This document shows, in pieces, positions 15,399 through 23,821 of a DNA stretch of 44,417 nucleotides (positions within the stretch are counted from its first letter, which is position 1; each line of letters begins with the position of its first letter). The notes under the pieces are model-generated. The model was not told where the DNA came from, ran no database searches, and saw nothing but the letters and a program-made list of their open reading frames with translations. This stretch comes from Candidatus Aminicenantota bacterium (GTDB lineage: Bacteria; Acidobacteriota; Aminicenantia; Aminicenantales; Aminicenantaceae). Location: assembly GCA_020348385.1 (NCBI GenBank), contig CP070750.1:1437141-1481557 (forward strand). Direction: 5' to 3'. A program made the position numbers and the translations under genes.

Positions 15399-16775
15399 AT
15401 GAATAAAAAGACGGGTAAAATACTTATCATCGATGATGACGAAGACATCCTCCAAGCTGCACGGCTGCTACTCAAACAACACGTCACTCACATCCACACA
15501 GAAAAAACGCCAGAAGTCCTTCCCAAGTTGCTTAAAAACGAAGCATACGATGTCATCTTTTTGGATATGAACTTCGCTAAAGGTGCCACAAGCGGCAAGG
15601 AAGGATTTTATTGGCTGGATAAAATTCATGAAATCGATCCTAATGCGGTCGTTATCCTGATCACAGCCTTCGGTGATGTAGACATGGCTGTCCGGGCAAT
15701 CAAAGAAGGAGCTTCGAATTTTATTCTCAAACCTTGGCAGAATGAAAGGCTCATCGCAACCCTCACCACGGCCATGAACCTCAGGAAAACACGAACAGAA
15801 GCAACCAGACTTCGATCCAAACAAAAACAGTTAAGCGCCGATCTCGATCAGCCCTTCCATGATTTCATCGGCAAAAGCTCTGCTATGGAGACCGTATTTG
15901 ATGCCATTCAAAAAGTTGCCAAAACCGAGGCCAATGTTTTGATACTGGGGGAAAATGGAACGGGCAAAGAATTGGTAGCCAGAGATCTTCATCGCCAATC
16001 TTCGCGATCCGAGGAAGTTTTCATAAGCGTTGATATGGGGGCATTGAGTGAAACCCTTTTTGAAAGTGAACTTTTCGGCCATGTCAAGGGGGCCTTCACC
16101 GACGCAAAGGGTGACAGGGCCGGCCGCTTCGAGATCGCTTCAGGGGGAACACTTTTTCTCGATGAAATCGGGAATCTCCCCCTAACGCTCCAAGCAAAAC
16201 TTTTGACGGTGATAGAAAACAGGAAGGTTATCCGGCTGGGTTCGAATAAACCCATCGAAGTGAATGTGCGCCTGATCTGTGCCACAAACATGCCGATTCA
16301 TGAAATGGTCAGTCAAAACAAATTCCGCCAAGATTTGCTCTATCGCATCAATACAGTGGAAATCCGGATCCCTCCTCTTCAAGAACGTATCGGCGATATT
16401 CCTGCTCTTGTGGATCATTTTTTAAAGATCTACTGCAAAAAGTACAACAAGCCATTACGACGCTTGAGTTCTGCCACATTAAAAAGATTAGAGAAGTACC
16501 ACTGGCCTGGGAATGTGAGAGAACTTCAGCATGCCATCGAACGGGCCATCATCATGAGCGATTCCCAAGTGCTACAACCAACAGATTTCTTTTTTCCCGC
16601 GCAGGAGGTCAAAGGGGATTCCATGAGTTTTGATGATTATAATCTAGAAGAAATCGAAAAATTGGTCATTCATCGTGCCATCAGCAAACATGGGGGTAAC
16701 ATAACGCACGCGGCCGAAGAACTGGGATTATCCAGAGCATCATTGTACCGCAGATTGGAAAAGTATGGCCTATAA
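15399..16775 (+). CDS. NtrC-family sigma-54-dependent response regulator
   Basis: 458 residues. Receiver domain 1-125 with acidic pocket D12-D14, phospho-acceptor D56, T89 and K111. AAA+ domain about 152-390: Walker A GENGTGKE (184-191), sigma-54 contact loop GAFTDA (231-236, a variant of GAFTGA), Walker B TLFLDE (251-256) and R-finger region FRQDLLYRIN. Fis-type HTH at 432-455 (GGNITHAAEELGLSRASLYR). GGAG nine bases before the ATG. The stop overlaps the kinase gene by 11 bases. Predicted to bind TGTCCRTAATCGRACA dyads and drive the adaptor operon, the PadR-permease operon and its own gene. Confidence 0.96.
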   Translation: MNKKTGKILIIDDDEDILQAARLLLKQHVTHIHTEKTPEVLPKLLKNEAYDVIFLDMNFAKGATSGKEGFYWLDKIHEIDPNAVVILITAFGDVDMAVRAIKEGASNFILKPWQNERLIATLTTAMNLRKTRTEATRLRSKQKQLSADLDQPFHDFIGKSSAMETVFDAIQKVAKTEANVLILGENGTGKELVARDLHRQSSRSEEVFISVDMGALSETLFESELFGHVKGAFTDAKGDRAGRFEIASGGTLFLDEIGNLPLTLQAKLLTVIENRKVIRLGSNKPIEVNVRLICATNMPIHEMVSQNKFRQDLLYRINTVEIRIPPLQERIGDIPALVDHFLKIYCKKYNKPLRRLSSATLKRLEKYHWPGNVRELQHAIERAIIMSDSQVLQPTDFFFPAQEVKGDSMSFDDYNLEEIEKLVIHRAISKHGGNITHAAEELGLSRASLYRRLEKYGL

Positions 16776-18120
16776 TAGATTTCGACCTAACTGCATCATC
16801 CGGGTTATCCTTCTAGGCTTTACCATCTTTGGATTTTTCTTCATCCTATTTCAAACCTCTCTGTATGCCGCTTTGTTTATCGTTGGCGTATTCATCATTT
16901 ATCAAACCTACGCTTTAATTCACTATGTTGAGAAAACCAACAGGGACCTGACACGTTTTTTCACATCCATCCGATACAGTGATTTTTCCCAGACATTTAA
17001 AGATGCCGGACTTGGGCCTTCCTTTGACGGGCTAAGAAAAGCTTTCACGGAAGTCATGAATGTGTTCCGGAAGACAAGAACAGAAAAAGAAGAACATTAT
17101 CGGTATCTGCAGACCGTTGTCCAACATATAGGGATCGGATTGATCGCCTATCAATCCAACGGAAATGTGGAATTGATCAATACAGCTGCCAAACGTCTTC
17201 TCGGCATCCCTTCTTTAAAAAACATCCAGTCTCTCGAATCATTCAGCAAGCCACTGGTGGACACGCTTTTCAAGATAAAACCCAAAGGACGTGCGTTGAT
17301 CAAGGTCGAAGACCAAAACGAGCTGCTTCATCTAGCCCTGTATGCCACGGAATTCAAATTGAGAGGACAAATTTTTTCTCTCGTGTCTATCCAAAACATA
17401 CACAGCGAATTGGAGGAAAGGGAGATTGAAGCCTGGCAGAAACTCATCCGTGTGATCACGCATGAAATCATGAATTCCATCACTCCCATTTCCTCGTTAG
17501 CCTCGACAATCAATGAGATGCTCAAGGACAATTACCTAATCCCCACAGAAAATCAAAAAATTGATTCCGAATCATTGACAGATATTCACGAAGCTGCTCA
17601 AACCATCCAAAAACGAAGTCAAGGACTGCTTCATTTTGTCGATGCTTATAGGAACCTGACCCTTATCCAAAAACCCAACTTTCAGTTATTCTCTGTCAAA
17701 GAGCTTTTCTTACGAGTGGAAAAACTCATGCAAGCTAATATCAAAGAAAAGGCCATTCGCCTCCGTATAAATGTCGATCCCAAAACATTGGAACTCACCG
17801 CAGACCCTGAACTCATCGAACAGGTCTTGATCAATCTTCTCTTGAATGCCCTCCAATCTGTCGGGGGACAGAAAAAAGCGAAGATCGACTTGATCGCACA
17901 ACTGGACGGGAGGGGAAGGATTCGCATCCAAGTCAAAGACAACGGCCCCGGGATCGATCAGGAAAATCTCGAAAAGATCTTCATCCCGTTTTTTTCGACA
18001 AAAGACAAAGGATCAGGTATCGGTCTCAGCCTTTCACGGCAGATAATGCGCCTTCACCACGGTTCCATCACAGTCCAATCCGAACCCAAAAAGCAGACAA
18101 CCTTCACTCTGAGATTTTAA
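16765..18120 (+). CDS. NtrY-like membrane sensor histidine kinase
   Basis: 451 residues. Two membrane helices close together at about 10-30 and 33-50 leave almost no periplasmic loop, so sensing is likely within the membrane or cytoplasm. A PAS-like domain covers about 115-215 (GIGLIAYQSNGNVELIN). HisKA phospho-acceptor H233 (RVITHEIMNSITPI), N box LINLLLNALQ (355-364), G1 DNGPGI (392-397), F box IFIPFFST and G2 GSGIGLSLS (416-424). Overlaps the regulator gene by 11 bases and is its cognate kinase. It is convergent with the metallohydrolase gene, with a 3-base gap and no terminator. Confidence 0.95.
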   Translation: MAYNRFRPNCIIRVILLGFTIFGFFFILFQTSLYAALFIVGVFIIYQTYALIHYVEKTNRDLTRFFTSIRYSDFSQTFKDAGLGPSFDGLRKAFTEVMNVFRKTRTEKEEHYRYLQTVVQHIGIGLIAYQSNGNVELINTAAKRLLGIPSLKNIQSLESFSKPLVDTLFKIKPKGRALIKVEDQNELLHLALYATEFKLRGQIFSLVSIQNIHSELEEREIEAWQKLIRVITHEIMNSITPISSLASTINEMLKDNYLIPTENQKIDSESLTDIHEAAQTIQKRSQGLLHFVDAYRNLTLIQKPNFQLFSVKELFLRVEKLMQANIKEKAIRLRINVDPKTLELTADPELIEQVLINLLLNALQSVGGQKKAKIDLIAQLDGRGRIRIQVKDNGPGIDQENLEKIFIPFFSTKDKGSGIGLSLSRQIMRLHHGSITVQSEPKKQTTFTLRF

Positions 18121-18123
18121 CCC

Positions 18124-19521
18124 TTAGAGGTCCCATTCTTCCATATAGCGGGGCGTGGTAACCTTCCACTTTTTTTTCTTGCGGATCAAGTCGGATAGAC
18201 AGTAGGCAGATTCTTTTTCCCCATGGGTCAAAAAAAGACGCGCTGGCGGAGATCGAAAGGCATCCAGCCATTTGAAGAGATCCTGTTGTCCTGCATGGGC
18301 AGAAAATCCTTGGATCTGCTCAATTTTAGCTTTCACAGGATAACTCTGCCCATGTATGCGAACCTCGGATTTTCCATCCAAAATTTGGCGGCCCAATGTC
18401 CCGCGAGCTTGATAACCCACAAAAAGAACAGTAGATTCGGGACGGGAGATGTTGTGAACCAAATGATGTTTGATACGACCCCCTGTACACATTCCTGAGC
18501 CTGCCAAAATGATCGTGGAACCTCGGATGGAATTGATGGATTTTGATTCGACAGTTGTACGTGTTAGTCTGAGGCCAGGGAATTCAAAGGGTTTTTTCCC
18601 TTCTTTCAAAAGCTTTAAAACATCTTTATCCAAGGAGTCTTGGTATCGCACAAAAACTTGCGTGACATCCAAGGCCATCGGGCTATCGAGAAATGTCATC
18701 ATATAGGGGATCCTGTTCTGTCTGCCCAACCGACCCAAATGGAACAGCAGTTCCTGAGCCCTCTCTATGGCAAAGGTAGGAATAACCACATTCCCTCCCC
18801 GTTCTGCCGTCTCATTGATAATTTTACATAACAATCTATCTACATCTTCTGGGTCTTCATGGTCGCGATTACCGTAAGTGGTCTCCATAACGATGAAGTC
18901 TGCACGATCGAACACTGTTGGATCTTTCATCAGAGGCCGATTCCACTGGCCTATATCTCCAGAAAACAGCACGGTTTCCTGTCGACCCTTTTCCCGCAAA
19001 ACCACCTCAATGATTGCCGATCCCAAGATATGCCCCGCATCATGGAAGCGCACTTCCCATTGGTCTTTGAGTGGGATGGATTTATTGTAGGGAACTCCCT
19101 GAGCTAGGGGCAAAGCACGCTCGGCGTCCTTCACCGTGTACAACGGGATTTCCGGATAAGGGCCTTTTCGTCTCTCTTTTTTATGCCGTTTTTTCTTGTA
19201 GGATGCATCTTCTTCATGGATGCGTGCGGAATCCAGCAGAACAATCGGCAGCAAAGCCTCTGACGGAGATGTGAGCAAAATAGACCCTGTAAAGCCTTCT
19301 CGTACAAATTTTGGGATGAGTCCGCAGTGATCAAGATGAACATGGGTCAACAAAAGCATATCGATAGAATCGGGAGCAACAGGAAAAGGATCCCAATTCC
19401 GCGCCAAATATTCTCTTTCTTGATAAAGGCCGCAATCCACGAGGACCCGAGCCGTTTCTGTCTCGAGCAGAGAGCAGGATCCCGTCACCTGTCGGTTGGC
19501 GCCGAGGAATGTTATTCTCAC
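18124..19521 (-). CDS. Beta-CASP metallo-beta-lactamase RNA hydrolase
   Basis: 465 residues from a GTG at 19521 immediately after the stop of the preceding gene. Motif 2 HVHLDH (60-65), motif 3 HDAGHILGS, motif 4 FSGDIG, and the beta-CASP motifs METTYGNR, GSGMCTGGRI, GFSAHAGQQD and THGE. This is the architecture of CPSF73/Ysh1-like ribonucleases, which cleave RNA in the cytoplasm with two zinc ions. All expected metal ligands are visible. Last gene of a three-gene minus-strand operon with two small membrane proteins, an odd context for an RNase. Confidence 0.93.
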   Translation of the reverse strand: MRITFLGANRQVTGSCSLLETETARVLVDCGLYQEREYLARNWDPFPVAPDSIDMLLLTHVHLDHCGLIPKFVREGFTGSILLTSPSEALLPIVLLDSARIHEEDASYKKKRHKKERRKGPYPEIPLYTVKDAERALPLAQGVPYNKSIPLKDQWEVRFHDAGHILGSAIIEVVLREKGRQETVLFSGDIGQWNRPLMKDPTVFDRADFIVMETTYGNRDHEDPEDVDRLLCKIINETAERGGNVVIPTFAIERAQELLFHLGRLGRQNRIPYMMTFLDSPMALDVTQVFVRYQDSLDKDVLKLLKEGKKPFEFPGLRLTRTTVESKSINSIRGSTIILAGSGMCTGGRIKHHLVHNISRPESTVLFVGYQARGTLGRQILDGKSEVRIHGQSYPVKAKIEQIQGFSAHAGQQDLFKWLDAFRSPPARLFLTHGEKESAYCLSDLIRKKKKWKVTTPRYMEEWDL

Positions 19522-20055
19522 CTATTTGACCCCTGAGAAGGCAATTTGCGCAATAAAACCGGCAATCGGTGGGAAGAAAAAAGTGCATGCCAAACGGACA
19601 AAGGTGAATTTCCATCCCAGGATCCCGATTTCCATCGGCAATCTCGCCACTGCCCACAGAGACCATGCTGTCAAGAAAGCCACCAAAGTTCCCACTCCTG
19701 CTCCCGCTTTGAGGAGCCCGGCAACGACTGGCAGGCTGACGTACGGGCCTCCAGGCGTTAAACCGCCAGCCAGAGTCCCGATGAGGATCCCTTTTATGCC
19801 CGATTCTTCCCCTATCCACTTGGACAACAACTCTTGGGGCAATAGGACCTGAATCATCCCGGCTACGATAAAGGCGAACAGCAAAAGTGGAATGATCTCC
19901 ACGATCATCTTCAAGCCTGAATTCAAACCTTGAATGTGATGTCCTTCTCCTTTTGAATAGCCAATCGTCAAAAGAAAAATTGCCAAAGCACCCATAATAA
20001 TGGTTGGAATCAGCATATCCCTATTTCTCCTTTTTATTGTCACTTTTTTGTTCAT
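19522..20055 (-). CDS. Half-length permease of the DUF318/ArsP-like family
   Basis: 177 residues from the ATG at 20055, which overlaps the upstream TGA by one base (TGATG). About five membrane helices. Characteristic stretch GGLTPGGPYVSLPVVAGLLK (about 93-112), with LPLLLFAFIV-like and AGFIAQIAF segments. The family usually has about 300-350 residues in two halves; this resembles one half, so it may act as a homodimer or with a partner. Arsenical or small-molecule permease function is family-level only. Coupled to the four-helix protein upstream and the RNA hydrolase downstream. Confidence 0.75.
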   Translation of the reverse strand: MNKKVTIKRRNRDMLIPTIIMGALAIFLLTIGYSKGEGHHIQGLNSGLKMIVEIIPLLLFAFIVAGMIQVLLPQELLSKWIGEESGIKGILIGTLAGGLTPGGPYVSLPVVAGLLKAGAGVGTLVAFLTAWSLWAVARLPMEIGILGWKFTFVRLACTFFFPPIAGFIAQIAFSGVK

Positions 20056-20519
20056 CAATGACTTATCTTGGATTTAATCCAGTCCTCCCAGTTTGCGTAT
20101 CGTGGAAAATACATCACAAAAAGAACAAAAGACATAATCAGCAAAACATAAAAATCGTTGGAATTGCCACTTAGAAAGAAAAGCACCCAACCCAATATCA
20201 CTGGCACTTCACAAAGGGCAGCGCTTAGCATCGACATCCTTTGAAGGTGATTGGTGAGGATGCGAACATCAACCGTCGTTAGGCTTTTTGTTGCCGTCTC
20301 CCTAATGAATTTTATCAGGAATATCTGGATCAATCCCAGAGTAAAAAACGCATATCGAAGCCATGGAAAGTCGATTTTTTCCAAAAATCCTTGGAAGTCT
20401 GTGATCTGTGCTTTGAGAATCTCGAACACGACAAGATAGATGACCAGTGACAGCATAAAAGCGATATAAAGGATTGCCGAAGTTTTATAAGCTCTTTTCA
20501 AATCCTGAGTGTATTCCAT
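20055..20519 (-). CDS. Four-helix membrane protein of unknown function
   Basis: 154 residues from the ATG at 20519, preceded by GGAGG. A longer frame to 20573 begins inside the promoter at 20545-20573 and is rejected. Membrane helices near 14-36, 54-72, 98-116 and 122-140; the third has EVPVILGWVLFFL, faintly like the glutamate-bearing hairpin of rotary ATPase c-subunits, but I would not assign it there. The tail FPRYANWEDWIKSK is cytoplasmic or surface-exposed. First gene of the operon with the DUF318-like permease and the beta-CASP hydrolase. Confidence 0.75.
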   Translation of the reverse strand: MEYTQDLKRAYKTSAILYIAFMLSLVIYLVVFEILKAQITDFQGFLEKIDFPWLRYAFFTLGLIQIFLIKFIRETATKSLTTVDVRILTNHLQRMSMLSAALCEVPVILGWVLFFLSGNSNDFYVLLIMSFVLFVMYFPRYANWEDWIKSKISH

Positions 20520-20544
20520 GTTTTCCTCCAAAGAATTCTCCTGC

Positions 20545-20573
20545 AGTATATGACATTCTTTTCCAACTGACAA
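20545..20573 (-). promoter_or_regulatory. Sigma-70 promoter of the membrane protein-permease-RNase operon
   Basis: On the minus strand TTGTCA (20573-20568), 17-base spacer, TATACT (20550-20545). Start near 20538, 19 bases before the ATG at 20519. Confidence 0.65.
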
Positions 20574-20655
20574 ATTATTGATAAGGCTACATTGAATAAG
20601 ACTGAATAGGCACCCGTAATATGTATGTCCTCAGTGGTCCTTGGAAAGATTGATG

Positions 20656-20661
20656 TATAAT
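20656..20661 (+). promoter_or_regulatory. -10 element upstream of the alpha/beta hydrolase
   Basis: A perfect TATAAT about 50 bases before the ATG at 20711. No good -35 box at 16-18 bases, so the promoter is weak or needs an activator. Confidence 0.4.
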
Positions 20662-20710
20662 AGATACTATTGCCGACAATATTTATGAATAATCCAGAAA
20701 GGAGTTCCTT

Positions 20711-22063
20711 ATGAAAATTTTGGTTTTAGCTTTATTGATAATCCCGTTAGCAACAATTTTTATTCATTCGCAACAATCAATCACCCCTCATTTCGATGAA
20801 TTGATAACCATGGCAAAGGAACTTGTCTCAGCCCTTGAAAACGGCCATTATGACCAATCTGTCAAACACTTCGATGAAACCATGACCAAACTCGCACCTC
20901 CAGAGAAAATGAAAGAAGTCTGGGAAATGGTTATCAAACAGGTCGGTCAATTTAAAGGACAGAAAAGCGTTTGGACAGAATCAATCCCAAAATATGACAT
21001 CGTGTATGTGACCTGCGAGTTCGAAAAGGCAATATTGGACATCAAAGTGGTTTTCGATAAAAATAAAAAAATCGCCGGGCAGTTTTTTGCCCCCCCCAAA
21101 TCCACGAAAGAATACACCCCTCCTGAATACAGTGACAAAGACACATTTTCGGAAACAGAGGTTGAAGTGGGTGTAGAAGGCTGGTTACTGCCAGGAACTT
21201 TGAGCCTTCCCAAGGGGAATGGCCCTTTCCCGGCTCTGGTTCTGGTTCATGGCTCGGGTCCGAATGACCGGGATGAGTCTCTGGGACCGAATAAGCCTTT
21301 TCGGGACTTGGCTTGGGGATTGGCCTCACAAAATATAGCTGTTCTCCGCTATGATAAGCGGTCTAAGGTCTACGGCCAGAAGATGATTGCGGACAAGAAT
21401 AACAAACTGACGGTTTATGAGGAAACCATCCAAGATGTCCTTGCTGCCGCAGATCTGCTACGGAAAACAGATAGGATCGACGCCCAAAACATTTATATTC
21501 TCGGGCACAGTCTGGGGGGAATGCTCATTCCAAGAATTGCCAACGCGGATTCAAAAAACACGGGTTTTATCGTTATGGCGGGACCAACTCGGCCGATAGA
21601 AGATCTTTTTGTTGAACAGATAGAATACCTATCTCTTCTCGATGGGAGGTTGTCCGATGAGGAAAAAACCAACCTCGAGCAGATCAAGTCATCTGTTCAA
21701 AAAATTAAAAGCCTAACGCCAGAAAACTCTTCACAAATGACGGAGAGATTTATAGGAGCGGGAGCAGATTACTGGATTGATCTGAAGGGATATGATCCGG
21801 TTGAAAAAGCTAAAAATATGCATCGTCCAATTCTCATTCTCCAAGGAGGACGGGACTATCAAGTCACGATCGAAGATTTTAATGGTTGGAAAACTGCACT
21901 ATCAAATAAAAAAAATGTCGTATTCAAATTGTATCCCGCACACAATCACTTGCTTATCTCTGGAAAAGGTAAGTGCACCCCTGCAGAATACCAAAAGGCT
22001 GGTCATGTGGACAAGGTGGTGATCGATGATATCATCACGTGGATAAAAAAGGTCAAAAAATGA
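20711..22063 (+). CDS. Secreted alpha/beta hydrolase with N-terminal DUF3887-like domain
   Basis: 450 residues, GAAAGGAG upstream. Signal peptide (ILVLALLIIPLATIFIHS, cleavage near residue 20). Residues about 25-115 form a small alpha+beta domain of the DUF3887 type (MAKELVSALENGHYDQSVKH, FKGQKSVWTE). Then an esterase/peptidase-like hydrolase: oxyanion region VLVHGSGPNDRDE, nucleophile in GHSLGG (about 265-270), likely acid in LQGGRDYQV, and His in YPAHNHLL. Substrate unknown; relatives are annotated as esterases or dienelactone-hydrolase-like enzymes. Monocistronic and convergent with the superoxide reductase gene. Confidence 0.9.
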   Translation: MKILVLALLIIPLATIFIHSQQSITPHFDELITMAKELVSALENGHYDQSVKHFDETMTKLAPPEKMKEVWEMVIKQVGQFKGQKSVWTESIPKYDIVYVTCEFEKAILDIKVVFDKNKKIAGQFFAPPKSTKEYTPPEYSDKDTFSETEVEVGVEGWLLPGTLSLPKGNGPFPALVLVHGSGPNDRDESLGPNKPFRDLAWGLASQNIAVLRYDKRSKVYGQKMIADKNNKLTVYEETIQDVLAAADLLRKTDRIDAQNIYILGHSLGGMLIPRIANADSKNTGFIVMAGPTRPIEDLFVEQIEYLSLLDGRLSDEEKTNLEQIKSSVQKIKSLTPENSSQMTERFIGAGADYWIDLKGYDPVEKAKNMHRPILILQGGRDYQVTIEDFNGWKTALSNKKNVVFKLYPAHNHLLISGKGKCTPAEYQKAGHVDKVVIDDIITWIKKVKK

Positions 22064-22125
22064 GAAATGATCTCTGTCTGCACCTGCACCGAGATATTGG
22101 GAAGGCGAAGAGAAATTCCGTTATT

Positions 22126-22506
22126 TTAATCTACCAGTTCAATGACAAATGGCTGACTTTCCCAAACACCATGAAGATTGCATCTTTCTTTGGCAACCAG
22201 CTCGTGGCCATGATCAAGAGCCACAACAAACTTCACCCGAGGAGCAGTTAATCTCGGCTCTAAATTGGCTCTCGCTAAAAAGGTATCTCCTGAAAAAAGC
22301 TCTATCCACTCGATAAAGTGTGCGTTTTCGTTAGGATGGGCCATCAATTTTCCGACTTCAATCTTCACTTCGAAAGGCTCTCCTTTTTTAACTTTAGCCG
22401 GTGCCTCGATGATGGGGGTGTGTTTCTTCTCCAGATCTGTCATCTCCTCGATATTGTCAGACTTGGCTTTATTCAGACCACAAAAAAGATCTTCTTCACA
22501 CGACAT
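22126..22506 (-). CDS. Superoxide reductase (class II, neelaredoxin-type)
   Basis: 126 residues. All iron ligands of the superoxide reductase site are present: H29 (EKKHTP), H57 and H63 (AHPNENAHFIEW), C109 and H112 (CNLHG), with E26 as the conserved acidic residue. There is no desulforedoxin domain; the two N-terminal cysteines (C3, C9) are too few. It reduces superoxide to peroxide in the cytoplasm of anaerobes. AAAGGAG precedes the ATG. A -24/-12 promoter at 22543-22558 and a 20-bp palindrome at 22626-22645 suggest induction by a sigma-54 activator. Confidence 0.93.
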   Translation of the reverse strand: MSCEEDLFCGLNKAKSDNIEEMTDLEKKHTPIIEAPAKVKKGEPFEVKIEVGKLMAHPNENAHFIEWIELFSGDTFLARANLEPRLTAPRVKFVVALDHGHELVAKERCNLHGVWESQPFVIELVD

Positions 22507-22542
22507 GGTTCACTCCTTTTAAATTAATTTTGTTCTAATAGT

Positions 22543-22558
22543 TGCTATATTTGTGCCA
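22543..22558 (-). promoter_or_regulatory. Sigma-54 promoter of the superoxide reductase gene
   Basis: TGGCAC-AAATA-TAGCA on the minus strand, one mismatch to TGGCAC-N5-TTGCA, with GG and GC correctly spaced. Start near 22532, 26 bases before the ATG. Confidence 0.7.
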
Positions 22559-22625
22559 ACTTCCCTTCCCATCGTAATCCATTGATATGATTAGTTTTAA
22601 GTAAATAGCGACAGGTTCTGATTAT

Positions 22626-22645
22626 CGAAATATCATGATATTTCG
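22626..22645. promoter_or_regulatory. 20-bp perfect palindrome, candidate enhancer site
   Basis: CGAAATATCATGATATTTCG is self-complementary over all 20 bases and centred about 103 bases upstream of the predicted superoxide reductase start, where a sigma-54 activator binds. It does not resemble the TGTCC dyads, so a different regulator is implied. It is also downstream of the four-cysteine gene and might affect that transcript. Confidence 0.55.
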
Positions 22646-22670
22646 GTATTTCGTTGGGAAAAAGAGATTA

Positions 22671-22850
22671 TTATTCGGGCTCCGTTTCTGTTTGTCCTTT
22701 TTCGTCTTTTTTTTCTTTTTTCCAGTAGTCCATACAGTCTAATTTACAAAAGTGGAGGACATACTCCTCCCCTTCTGCATGCACAGCTGTAGCCTTAGGA
22801 ATCATGGTTTTGCACACATGACAAGCAATTTTTTCTTCATTCTCACTCAT
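22671..22850 (-). CDS. 59-residue four-cysteine zinc-ribbon-like protein
   Basis: Starts at the ATG at 22850 with AAAGGA seven bases upstream and stops at 22671. Cysteines C10, C13, C35 and C39 are arranged as ACHVCKTMIP and HFCKLDCMDYW, with two further His. This C-x2-C / C-x3-C pattern resembles small metal-binding domains of the TRASH/YHS/DUF3330 kind. The tail is highly charged (KKEKKDEKGQTETEPE). Cytoplasmic; function unknown, perhaps metal handling or redox sensing. It lies between the complex I operon and the superoxide reductase gene, all on the minus strand. A TATAAT box is at 22870-22875. Confidence 0.8.
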   Translation of the reverse strand: MSENEEKIACHVCKTMIPKATAVHAEGEEYVLHFCKLDCMDYWKKEKKDEKGQTETEPE

Positions 22851-22869
22851 TTCAAATCCTTTCCCATTT

Positions 22870-22875
22870 ATTATA
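22870..22875 (-). promoter_or_regulatory. -10 element for the four-cysteine protein gene
   Basis: TATAAT on the minus strand, with the start expected about 13 bases before the ATG at 22850. The -35 region is poor. Confidence 0.4.
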
Positions 22876-22915
22876 GCAAAGAATACCTAAATCCATTAGG
22901 ATTTTAAAACTATCA

Positions 22916-22932
22916 GATTAGTCCATCTAATC
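22916..22932. other. Hairpin after the complex I operon
   Basis: GATTAG-TCCAT-CTAATC, 38 bases downstream of the stop at 22970. In the minus-strand transcript only a short interrupted T run follows, so it is at best a weak terminator. Confidence 0.35.
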
Positions 22933-22969
22933 AAGATTATTCACGAGTCAAGGCCGTTTTTTTAATATT

Positions 22970-23821
22970 TCAGGTCAAAGCAACAAAGGAATATTTGTTG
23001 TCCTTCTTATTAATCCTTCCAAAAAAAAGCTGGGCGTCATGAACAAAAGCTACGATCCAATGTTCAGCTATGGCACATTCGAAGTACTTTTTTTTATTTG
23101 CAAGAGTTTCCAATGGATAAAGGTCATAACTCATGATGTAGGATAGGCTCGCATGTGCGGACATCGGTACCATATCTCCTAAAAAAAACACCACCTCATT
23201 ACCGGATGATATTTTTACGCATTGATGATGGGATGTATGTCCGGGCGCCAACAGAACCTCCACTCCTTGCGTGATCTGTGTGTTCCCCTCCACAAGCCAA
23301 AGACAACCATGCTCTTCCAGAGGGAGGAAGTTGTTTTGTATGTAGCTCGGTTTGTCCCTAAAACAGGGCTCCAGCGCATACTCCCATTCGCCCTTTTGGA
23401 TGATATACCGGGCCTTCGGGAAAGCCGGCATCCACTCGCCTTCTTTATTCTGGAATGTATTTCCACCACAATGGTCAAAATGAAGGTGAGTGTTGATTAC
23501 ATAATCGATGTCCTCGGGATTAAAGCCAAGATTTTTGATATCTCCTAAAAGACCGGGTTCTCTTTCTACAGAGTAAAAACGGGAGAATTTTTGATCGAGC
23601 CCTGGACCAATACCTGTTTCGATAAGAACCAATGCTTGCTCCGTCTTGACGAGGAGAGAATTGAGCCCCATCTTTATCCGGTTTTGTTCATCAGGAGCGT
23701 AAATTTTTTCCCATAACACCTTGGGAACCACACCGAACATGGATCCCCCATCGAGATAGAAATATCCATCGCGCAATCCGTAAATAGTGAGTTTCCCCAG
23801 AGATATTTTATCGATAGTCAT
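22970..23821 (-). CDS. Metallo-beta-lactamase-fold hydrolase, lactonase-like
   Basis: 283 residues. Metal ligands: THLHFDHCGG, APGHTSHHQ, LGDMVP and a late His (FVHD). No signal peptide. Resembles the family with AHL lactonases and similar small-molecule hydrolases; the real substrate cannot be read from sequence. Its ATG overlaps the nuoI stop as ATGA, so it is translationally coupled as the last gene of the complex I operon, an unusual companion. Confidence 0.9.
   Translation of the reverse strand: MTIDKISLGKLTIYGLRDGYFYLDGGSMFGVVPKVLWEKIYAPDEQNRIKMGLNSLLVKTEQALVLIETGIGPGLDQKFSRFYSVEREPGLLGDIKNLGFNPEDIDYVINTHLHFDHCGGNTFQNKEGEWMPAFPKARYIIQKGEWEYALEPCFRDKPSYIQNNFLPLEEHGCLWLVEGNTQITQGVEVLLAPGHTSHHQCVKISSGNEVVFFLGDMVPMSAHASLSYIMSYDLYPLETLANKKKYFECAIAEHWIVAFVHDAQLFFGRINKKDNKYSFVALT

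Noticed and set aside
20128..20260. Four-helix protein as a rotary ATPase c-subunit
   Set aside because: Only one hairpin has a faintly similar EVP motif, and the length, tail and gene context do not fit.
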